Under the pieces are notes generated by a model. That model was given only the letters and a program-made list of their open reading frames with translations. It searched no databases and had not been told where the DNA came from. From NCBI GenBank assembly GCA_045635085.1, contig JAZRBM010000011.1:1-14066 (forward strand): DNA of 14,066 nucleotides, written 5' to 3'. Position 1 is the first letter of the stretch; each line of letters opens with the position of its first letter. Shown in pieces: positions 1 through 5,043 of the stretch. The translations under genes and the position numbers were made by a program. This DNA comes from Congzhengia sp045635085. Its GTDB lineage: Bacteria > Bacillota > Clostridia > UBA1381 > UBA9506.

Positions 1-40
1 GGGTACTTATACAGAGAGTATAGAACAAATTTTCGCCTCC

Positions 41-68
41 CACTTTAGCGTGGTAAAGTGCTAAAGCG
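41..68. repeat. Hairpin in left terminal repeat
   Basis: Bases 41-50 can pair with 59-68 around the 8-base loop TGGTAAAG. The core 43-49/60-66 (CTTTAGC/GCTAAAG) is perfect, 50/59 is a G-T wobble and 42/67 is A-C. The equivalent hairpin at the right end has the same loop. A role as a recognition site for the terminal protein/polymerase complex or for packaging is inference. Confidence 0.6.
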
Positions 69-83
69 ATACCAAGATCTCCG

Positions 84-99
84 AATTGGTCAACCAATT
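84..99. promoter_or_regulatory. Palindromic operator-like site, left end copy 1
   Basis: AATTGGT and ACCAATT form a perfect 7-bp inverted repeat separated by CA. The same palindrome lies in the right terminal repeat and twice more just inside it. The site overlaps the likely -35 region of an inward promoter whose -10 (TATAAT) is at 108-113. Binding by a phage-encoded dimeric protein is inferred. Confidence 0.6.
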
Positions 100-113
100 A
101 CACGTAGTATAAT
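86..113 (+). promoter_or_regulatory. Inward promoter candidate inside left ITR
   Basis: A perfect TATAAT lies at 108-113 in the context TAGTATAATA. TTGGTC at 86-91, 16 bases upstream, would be a weak -35 that is part of the palindrome. The same arrangement is present in the right ITR. The -35 match is poor, so activation or repression by a palindrome-binding protein is plausible but unproven. Confidence 0.4.
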
Positions 114-144
114 ACCAACATAAATAACTATAAGTAATAACACA

Positions 145-160
145 AATTGGTCAACAACTT
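145..160. promoter_or_regulatory. Degenerate operator-like site, left end copy 2
   Basis: AATTGGTCAAC followed by AACTT keeps the left arm of the 84-99 palindrome, while the right arm is degraded. It sits between the two rightward promoter candidates. Confidence 0.35.
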
Positions 161-195
161 ACATTTAACAAATTCAAAAAGAATTTACATTAATT

Positions 196-210
196 TGTGC
201 ATATTGCACA
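196..210. promoter_or_regulatory. Operator-like inverted repeat before the left-arm promoter
   Basis: TGTGCA-TAT-TGCACA is a perfect 6-bp inverted repeat that ends directly against the likely -35 box at 211-216. TGTGCATAT recurs as a half-site at 13797-13805 upstream of the other operon. It is a candidate binding site for an activator or repressor of the structural-gene promoter. Confidence 0.5.
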
Positions 211-239
211 TAGACTTTACACACAACATATAGTATAAT
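211..239 (+). promoter_or_regulatory. Promoter of the structural-gene operon
   Basis: TAGACT (211-216) and TATAAT (234-239) are separated by 17 bases, a sigma-A type arrangement. The -10 context TAGTATAATA is identical to that of the ITR promoter at 106-114. Transcription would start near 246 and give an untranslated leader of about 168 bases before the first gene. Confidence 0.6.
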
Positions 240-245
240 AGAAGT

Positions 246-413
246 GAATATATCAGGTCAGGATATACTCAAAGTCAAACTCTTTCATAATACTCTATTC
301 CCGGATCCGTGCGGATCCATATATAACCACCGGGCTCCTGCTGCATCCTGAGCTCTGTCTCAGGATCAACAGGATCTCACCTATCAACATGAAAATGAAA
401 AGGAGAAATAACT
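246..413 (+). ncRNA. Structured 5' leader RNA of the structural operon
   Basis: This stretch has no convincing gene. It holds two hairpins: GGATCC 303-308 with GGATCC 313-318 (inside a longer CCCGG 300-304/CCGGG 330-334 pairing), and ATCCTGAG 345-352 with CTCAGGAT 359-366 around a 6-base loop. Neither is followed by a U-run, so they do not look like terminators. They could stabilise the mRNA, bind a regulator, or be part of a packaging RNA like that encoded at the left end of phi29; the last is speculation. A strong AAAAGGAG ribosome binding site at 398-405 closes the leader. Confidence 0.35.
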
Positions 414-989
414 ATGAACATGAATTTTAATGCAGACGAACTGGAAAAGATCAACGAGGAAGCTCAAGCTCCTGCAGCATCTGAGACAACAACAGAGGAA
501 GCTCCTGCAGCTGAGGCAACAGCTTCAGCAACAGAGGAAGCTCCTGCAGCATCTGAGAAGGAAGTAACAGCCCTGCAGACTATGACAGTAGATCAGAGCA
601 TCTATGCGATAGTTGAACCGGGTACCGGGCCTCTCCTGAGAAGTTCAACTACCTCAGACAATGCCAAGCTCTTCAACGCACTCAACGGATCATCTGAGAG
701 TGTGAAGAACTGGCTCGGAGAAGAGATAGATGTTACTGACATTGTTATCACTTCTGCAGATGTACCTTCAATAATGGGCGATGAGGACTCAGAGAGAGTA
801 TGCAAGCCTTGCGTACACTTCTTCACTCTGGACGGTACACATATCAGCTCTATCTCAAATGGTATAGTAAAGTCCACTAAGATGCTGCTTGCATGCGGTC
901 TCACACCTACTGAAGAGCATCCTATCAGGATCCGCTTCAAGGAAGTGGAGACCAAAAAGGGCACAGCTCACACCTTTGAAATGGTCTGA
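414..989 (+). CDS. Putative single-stranded DNA-binding protein with acidic repeat N-terminus
   Basis: A protein of 191 residues. Residues 1-55 are low-complexity and acidic, with three variants of a Glu-Glu-Ala-Pro-Ala-Ala unit. Residues 60-191 look like a compact domain. The pattern of a short helical stretch (about 80-100, KLFNALNG...), a VTDIVI strand, a LDGTHISSISNGIVKS segment and a C-terminal KEVETKKGTAHTFEMV resembles, from memory, the SSB-like proteins of small phages and Gram-positive conjugative elements. An SSB would coat displaced strands during protein-primed replication. It is the first gene of the structural arm, with AAAAGGAG eight bases before the ATG. Its TGA overlaps the next gene's ribosome binding site. 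The acidic tail is N-terminal rather than C-terminal, which is odd for an SSB. A virion protein is the alternative. Confidence 0.5.
   Translation: MNMNFNADELEKINEEAQAPAASETTTEEAPAAEATASATEEAPAASEKEVTALQTMTVDQSIYAIVEPGTGPLLRSSTTSDNAKLFNALNGSSESVKNWLGEEIDVTDIVITSADVPSIMGDEDSERVCKPCVHFFTLDGTHISSISNGIVKSTKMLLACGLTPTEEHPIRIRFKEVETKKGTAHTFEMV
456..550 (+). repeat. Direct repeats encoding the EEAPAA segment
   Basis: GAGGAAGCTCCTGCAGC occurs at 495-511 and 534-550, and a version interrupted by CAAG starts at 456. They are in frame inside the first gene, so changes in copy number would lengthen or shorten its acidic N-terminus without breaking the reading frame. Confidence 0.75.
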
Positions 990-1000
990 GGTGATATCAT

Positions 1001-1252
1001 ATGCGTGTTGACTTTTTCCAGGTTTTTGATGATATGGTAAAAGAAGAGGCTGCAGCAGCTCTTGAAGCTGCTAAGCAGACTCAGGCTCAGAACTCACAGG
1101 CTCAGCTCCCTACTGAGCCTGAGCCGGTTCTGGATCCTGAACCGGAGCCGGATCCGGTACCGGTACAGCAGCCTGCAGCTCCTCAGGTACAGCAGCCTGC
1201 AGCTCAGCAGCCTGCAGCAGCTCCTCAGGTACAGCAGCCTCAGCAGGGATAA
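1001..1252 (+). CDS. Pro/Gln-rich small protein in the scaffold position
   Basis: An 83-residue protein. Residues 1-30 form a probable acidic amphipathic helix (VFDDMVKEEAAAALEAAKQ). The rest is disordered: a Glu-Pro/Asp-Pro stretch (about 38-54) and then PQVQQPAA-like repeats. It starts 11 bases after the upstream stop with GAGGTGAT as ribosome binding site, and the major capsid gene follows 18 bases later. In phi29 the scaffold gp7 (98 residues, acidic, helical) sits directly upstream of the capsid gene, so a scaffold role is a position-based guess. The Pro-rich tail is unlike known scaffolds, and a capsid-associated linker is equally possible. I recognise no family. Confidence 0.6.
   Translation: MRVDFFQVFDDMVKEEAAAALEAAKQTQAQNSQAQLPTEPEPVLDPEPEPDPVPVQQPAAPQVQQPAAQQPAAAPQVQQPQQG
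1159..1245 (+). repeat. In-frame repeats encoding VQQPAA units
   Basis: The block GTACAGCAGCCTGCAGCTC and shorter copies (CAGCAGCCTGCAGC) recur several times and encode VQQPAAPQ-type units. This gives a disordered tail of variable potential length and explains the long spurious open frames on both strands here. Confidence 0.7.
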
Positions 1253-1270
1253 TAAGGAAGTGAGGTAAAT

Positions 1271-2863
1271 ATGGCTAACTATAATCAGATCTATCAGCTT
1301 GTAAATGCTATTACAGCCGGCTCGATAGGTAATCACAGTATCTCAGTAAAGGATACATCCACACTTGTCTCTCTCGGTAATGTAGTTCTCTCAAGTGATG
1401 AGAATAAAGATGAATTCTATAAAAAGCTCCCGGATGTAATTGGTAGAATTATCTGCAGATATCAGGCTATCAGAAGAAGAAACAGGGATATTGAAGTAGA
1501 TCCTCTCACATTCGGAATAGCAGTAGAGGAAGTATGGAAGGATTCAGTAGCAAGAGCTAAAAAGAACAATTCATGGGGCGAACAGGTAAACCCCTTTGAC
1601 ATCCTCAAGAAGGATGAGACAGCTATCAATGTGAGCATCTATAAGGAGCTTGCAGGATGGGAGCTCGATAAGATCACATATGATTATCAGCTTGAGAAGA
1701 GCTTCCATAATGCTGCAGAAATGGCTTCATTCCTCTCCATGATAATGCAGGATATGTATGACGGTATGACTCAGGCTCTCAATGATACTGACCGTATCAC
1801 TGAATGTACAGCTATGGCTCAGAGTATCTACGGTGCTGCATCTACCGGAGCTCAGACTGCTATCAATCTTTTCACAGCATACAAGACTGAGGTGGATCCT
1901 TCCACACAGCTCACAGCTGCTACATGTGTATACAACTCAGACTGGCTCAGATTTGCAACTGAGAAGATCCTGAATATAGTTGAAAATGCAAAGGAGCTTG
2001 GCGTGCTTTACAATACAGCAGGAGCTGAGAGAGAGCTTGCAGATGACTTCAAGCTTCATATGCTCTCCGAATTTGCTAATAAACTGAGCATTTACCTTCA
2101 TGCTGATACATACCATGAGGATCTCCTGAAGCTCCCCGGCTTCTCCAAGATCAACTCCTGGCAGGGACTTGGAAGAGGAGCTACATTTGCTCAGAAGTCC
2201 AAGATCGATATTATCAACGGAGATCTCCAGGTCTCTCAGGGTGGTATAGTAGCGCACCTTTTTGACAGAGGCCGTATGATGACTATGGTTGACAAGATCC
2301 GTACCAAGTCTATGTATAATGGAGGCTCTGAGCTTACTAACTGGTATCACAAGGCTGATATCGGATATCTTATTCGTCCCTACGAGATCGGCGTTGTATT
2401 CTACATTGCAGACACAGACTGGGCTATCACTTCTCTTCCTCCTATTACTCTGTCAGCACTTGCAGGAGAGACAGATCTCTGGGGTACACTTGTTTCATCT
2501 ATTCAGAATGATATCACAGTAACCGGAGACAAGATCACCGGTACTCTCTACCCTGTAACATCCGGAGCTCTTCCTGCTAAGTGGGGAGAGGGATACTTCA
2601 TAGCTATTCAGTTCTCTACTTCTTCATGGACTCCATATTCATCTGTCAAGGTAGGTATGGATCCTTCAGAGGGCTCAGGACTTCAGGAGCTCATCAACGA
2701 TCCTGACAAGGCAGGAGTCTTCAAGGTAACAGACAAGGAGATCCAGCTCATAGCTGTTCTGGGTACAGACGGCAAGGATGTTCTCTACAGAACATATGAT
2801 ATCAGCGGTCTCACTCTGTCAGCAACTCCTCCGAATAGTGAGGCTAAGAAGTCCAAGAAATAA
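1271..2863 (+). CDS. Major capsid protein, phi29 gp8-like
   Basis: A 530-residue protein that builds the head shell. I recognise the small-podophage capsid type from its helical N-terminal part (about 1-200, including the PDVIGRIICRYQAIRRRNRDIEV region), the central DRGRMMTMVDKIRTKSMY segment and NWYHKADIGYLIRPYEIGVVFYI (about 350-385). A beta-rich C-terminal domain (about 390-520) contains VKVGMDPSEGSGLQELINDPDK and ends YDISGLTL. That type of add-on occurs in capsid proteins of gut Firmicutes phages and is probably surface exposed. It makes the protein longer than phi29 gp8 (about 448 residues). The Lys-rich tail KKSKK ends the chain. The start has GTGAGG five bases upstream. The genes before and after (scaffold position, then portal) fit head assembly. 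An attenuator-like hairpin follows, consistent with high expression of this gene. Confidence 0.85.
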   Translation: MANYNQIYQLVNAITAGSIGNHSISVKDTSTLVSLGNVVLSSDENKDEFYKKLPDVIGRIICRYQAIRRRNRDIEVDPLTFGIAVEEVWKDSVARAKKNNSWGEQVNPFDILKKDETAINVSIYKELAGWELDKITYDYQLEKSFHNAAEMASFLSMIMQDMYDGMTQALNDTDRITECTAMAQSIYGAASTGAQTAINLFTAYKTEVDPSTQLTAATCVYNSDWLRFATEKILNIVENAKELGVLYNTAGAERELADDFKLHMLSEFANKLSIYLHADTYHEDLLKLPGFSKINSWQGLGRGATFAQKSKIDIINGDLQVSQGGIVAHLFDRGRMMTMVDKIRTKSMYNGGSELTNWYHKADIGYLIRPYEIGVVFYIADTDWAITSLPPITLSALAGETDLWGTLVSSIQNDITVTGDKITGTLYPVTSGALPAKWGEGYFIAIQFSTSSWTPYSSVKVGMDPSEGSGLQELINDPDKAGVFKVTDKEIQLIAVLGTDGKDVLYRTYDISGLTLSATPPNSEAKKSKK

Positions 2864-2868
2864 ATTAC

Positions 2869-2895
2869 AGAGCCCTGCAGCAGCGGGGCTCTCTT
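2869..2895 (+). terminator. Attenuator-like hairpin after the capsid gene
   Basis: AGAGCCC (2869-2875) pairs with GGGCTCT (2886-2892), extended by a T-G and a G-C pair, around the loop CAGCAG. Only a weak CTTC run follows, so it probably terminates partially or protects the upstream mRNA end, keeping capsid transcript above portal transcript. The next gene's ribosome binding site AAGAGGTG starts at 2900. Confidence 0.6.
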
Positions 2896-2915
2896 CATAA
2901 AAGAGGTGAATATAT

Positions 2916-3830
2916 ATGTACCTGGATGATTATGCCAAGGCTCTCTATACGATGAGAAAAAAGTCATTCACATTCAATCCTTCCTACAGATACTGGGTGA
3001 ATACCCTGCTTGAGTATCCTATGAGGCTCTTCACATATGAAGGGCTTCCTGAGACTATTCCGGCTCATGTAGTAGATATCATGAGCTTCCTGAGAGGCTA
3101 TTGTGGTATCGTCAAGCTCGGCTCCGGAGACTGGATATGTGCATCGGAGACAACCATGAACGGAGTAACGGACTATTATGATATATTCAAGAATATCACA
3201 TTTGCAACTCCTCTCCATTACGGTCAGAGAACTATAGGCAAGACAGGCTTCATAATCAGGAATACAAGTCTCATGCAGCCTCTCATGCCAAAGATAGAGA
3301 GATATGCAACTATGCTCTCTCATGCTGATATCTCCCTCATCTGTGAGCTTGTCAATCTGAGACAGACAGACGTTGTAGAAGCTATCTCAGAGCAGTATGC
3401 CAAGTCAGCTGATAAGCAGGCTGAAGATCGTTATAATGGAGAGATCTATACACTTGTAAATGAGGGCTTTGCAATGCTCAGACATAACTTTGTACCTCAG
3501 AAGTCTCAGAATGAAAATATGAGGATCTGGGATCTCAGACAGAATATCCTGGGAGCCTATCTTGAGGAGATCGGTATAAAGAAGAGCCAAAACAAGAGGG
3601 AGCGTGAGATCACTCAGGAAGTAGCTGCAGATGATCCGATGCTGAAGCTCAATATCTCTGATATGCTTGAGGTACGTCAGGAAGGTTGGAAGAAGTTCAA
3701 TGAAGTGACCGGTCATAATGTAACCGTAAAATGTAATATCGACTATCTGAGTCAGGAAGGAAGAGAGGTGGATATCAATGGCAATTCCATACAAGAAGGA
3801 GAAAGCAGTCCGACTGAGGGAGTTTTATAA
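2916..3830 (+). CDS. Portal / upper collar connector protein, gp10-like
   Basis: A 304-residue protein, close to the phi29 gp10 length of 309. It would form the twelve-subunit ring through which DNA enters and leaves the head. Supporting features are the N-terminal RYWVNTLLEYPMRLFTYEGLPETI segment (about 25-50), a central domain, and the IWDLRQNILGAYLEEIGIKKSQNKREREIT segment (about 208-240) typical of connector proteins, with a run of charged residues before the C-terminal wing. The ribosome binding site AAGAGGTG precedes the ATG by about eight bases. The last 53 bases overlap the lower collar gene in another frame, an unusually long overlap for this genome. The C-terminal ~18 residues (QEGESSPTEGVL) look unstructured and are probably tolerated because of that overlap. 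Confidence 0.85.
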   Translation: MYLDDYAKALYTMRKKSFTFNPSYRYWVNTLLEYPMRLFTYEGLPETIPAHVVDIMSFLRGYCGIVKLGSGDWICASETTMNGVTDYYDIFKNITFATPLHYGQRTIGKTGFIIRNTSLMQPLMPKIERYATMLSHADISLICELVNLRQTDVVEAISEQYAKSADKQAEDRYNGEIYTLVNEGFAMLRHNFVPQKSQNENMRIWDLRQNILGAYLEEIGIKKSQNKREREITQEVAADDPMLKLNISDMLEVRQEGWKKFNEVTGHNVTVKCNIDYLSQEGREVDINGNSIQEGESSPTEGVL

Positions 3831-4551
3831 TAACAGCTATCAGCTCATAACAATACTTCCCTCCTGGGCGTATTGTGCAGCTGCATCTTATATAGGTCAG
3901 GAGCTCGATGATGTAGTATTCTCAAGATACAAGGACATCCTTGTAGATCCTGAGCTCTTCCTGAGCACACTCAATTCATGGTTCAAACTGCATATACAGG
4001 AATTTGATGATATATATGAGGCTCTCCTGCAGGAGTATGATCCTCTCTCCAATTATGATATGATAGAGAAGGAGGGAGCTGTCTCCCTTGAAGGAGAGAA
4101 GACGGTGGCTGCTAAGAGATACGGAGCTGAGAAGACTACTCAGACTATTCCGGATACAAAGAATTCAAGATATACAACTACCTTTGATAATGCAGCTGAA
4201 GGAAGACTTGAAGCTTATACTAATCAGGAGATCCTTGCAGGCTCAGCTCCTACCCTCGACGGACACAATGCTCAGATCACACAGACAGAGCAGCAGGATG
4301 ATACTCAGGGAAGGAGAGGCTCAGAGCTTAAGGAGAGCTATGCAGGAAATGTCACAATAGAAGCTCCTGAGTCTGAGCTCGAAGGAGACAAGGGATCCAT
4401 GAGAGAGCTCACACGCTCAGGAAATATAGGCGTAACTACTTCACAGCAGATGCTGCAGTCTGAGCTCGATCTCAGAGTAAATCAGAGCTTCATTGATATC
4501 TTCTGCAAGATGTTTGCAAGAGATATGACACTGGGAGTGTGGGATATATGA
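3778..4551 (+). CDS. Lower collar protein, gp11-like
   Basis: A 257-residue protein that would join portal to tail. phi29 gp11 has 293 residues. Residues 1-100 resemble the conserved N-terminal part (REFYNNSYQ, then WFKLHIQEFDDIYEALLQEYDPLSNYD). The middle (about 105-215) is polar and low in hydrophobics, probably a flexible loop region. The C-terminal segment LTRSGNIGVTTSQQMLQSELDLR...FIDIFCKMFARDMTLGVW is the recognisable signature. The ATG at 3778 has AGAGGTG seven bases upstream and lies inside the portal gene. No later start has a comparable site, and the conserved REFYNN would be lost with a later start. It shares an ATGA overlap with the next gene. Confidence 0.8.
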   Translation: MAIPYKKEKAVRLREFYNNSYQLITILPSWAYCAAASYIGQELDDVVFSRYKDILVDPELFLSTLNSWFKLHIQEFDDIYEALLQEYDPLSNYDMIEKEGAVSLEGEKTVAAKRYGAEKTTQTIPDTKNSRYTTTFDNAAEGRLEAYTNQEILAGSAPTLDGHNAQITQTEQQDDTQGRRGSELKESYAGNVTIEAPESELEGDKGSMRELTRSGNIGVTTSQQMLQSELDLRVNQSFIDIFCKMFARDMTLGVWDI

Positions 4552-5030
4552 GTCTGAATTCATTTAATATTAAGATAGGTAATATCACAGAGGATCCTCT
4601 TGTAGCTGTCAAGAGCCCTGTCTGGATAGATTCTGCAGTCCCCCTGACTCCGACTTCTGTTATAGACAGGAGGAGGCCTGTATTTGTTGTAGAATATAAT
4701 GAGAGCTTCCTCACAGCCAATTATTGTGAATGTGAGAAGCTTGGCAGGAAGTACTTCATAGAAAATGTAGGTATGGATACAGCAAGAAGGATAGTACTCA
4801 CATGTGTATCAGATCCTCTCTCAAGCTTCTCCCTGAGCTCCTGCCCTATATCTGTCATCAGAAATGAAGGTATAGGAGCTCCTACTATGTATCCTGATTC
4901 TAAGCTCCCTGTCTATCCTTCCAAGAAGAACATAACAAGCATCATCCTTGAGGAGACTTCACAGCTCCTGGATGCTAATGGTGTATCCTGCTATGTTCTG
5001 GAAGTGATAGGCGGTACTCCGTCAACTTAA
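4548..5030 (+). CDS. Small tail protein, probably tail-knob N-terminal part
   Basis: A 160-residue protein. The segments RRPVFVVEYNESFLTANYCECEKLGRKYFIENVGMDTARRIVLTCVSDPLSSF and the later YPDSKLPVYPSKKNITSI resemble the N-terminal domain of gp9-type tail knob proteins, where strands of the type 'NYCYI...GRYYFI...' lead into a domain recording contact with the tube. This is recognition from memory of related gut phages. Here it is a separate gene between lower collar and the large tail protein. I chose the ATG at 4548, which overlaps the previous stop as ATGA and has GGGAG ten bases upstream. A GTG at 4539 would add three residues. A role in closing the connector-tail joint is inferred. Confidence 0.6.
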   Translation: MSLNSFNIKIGNITEDPLVAVKSPVWIDSAVPLTPTSVIDRRRPVFVVEYNESFLTANYCECEKLGRKYFIENVGMDTARRIVLTCVSDPLSSFSLSSCPISVIRNEGIGAPTMYPDSKLPVYPSKKNITSIILEETSQLLDANGVSCYVLEVIGGTPST

Positions 5031-5043
5031 GGAAGGTGATATT

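Larger units (their letters stand above)
1..128. repeat. Left inverted terminal repeat (replication origin end)
   Basis: Bases 1-47 match the reverse complement of the right end exactly. Up to base 68 only three positions differ (48, 59, 67). After a 15-base stretch at 69-83, with only 2 bases at the same place on the right, bases 84-128 match again with two differences. The end begins GGGTAC, so the template 3' end has three identical C residues, which suits the sliding-back start known for protein-primed polymerases. Together with the polymerase gene this supports a true TP-linked genome end that serves as a replication origin. The attached protein itself cannot be seen from sequence. Confidence 0.92.

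Noticed and set aside
1062..1336. Open frames on both strands across the VQQPAA repeat region
   Set aside because: They arise from the repetitive CAGCAGCCTGCAG sequence read in other frames, and they overlap the real gene and the capsid start.
2289..2522. Overprinted 77-codon frame inside the capsid gene with a LSLLFLLLL stretch, considered as a single-gene lysis peptide
   Set aside because: No good ribosome binding site, and it begins inside a conserved capsid region. The hydrophobic run is short and has no conservation evidence. Worth a look only if lysis remains unexplained.
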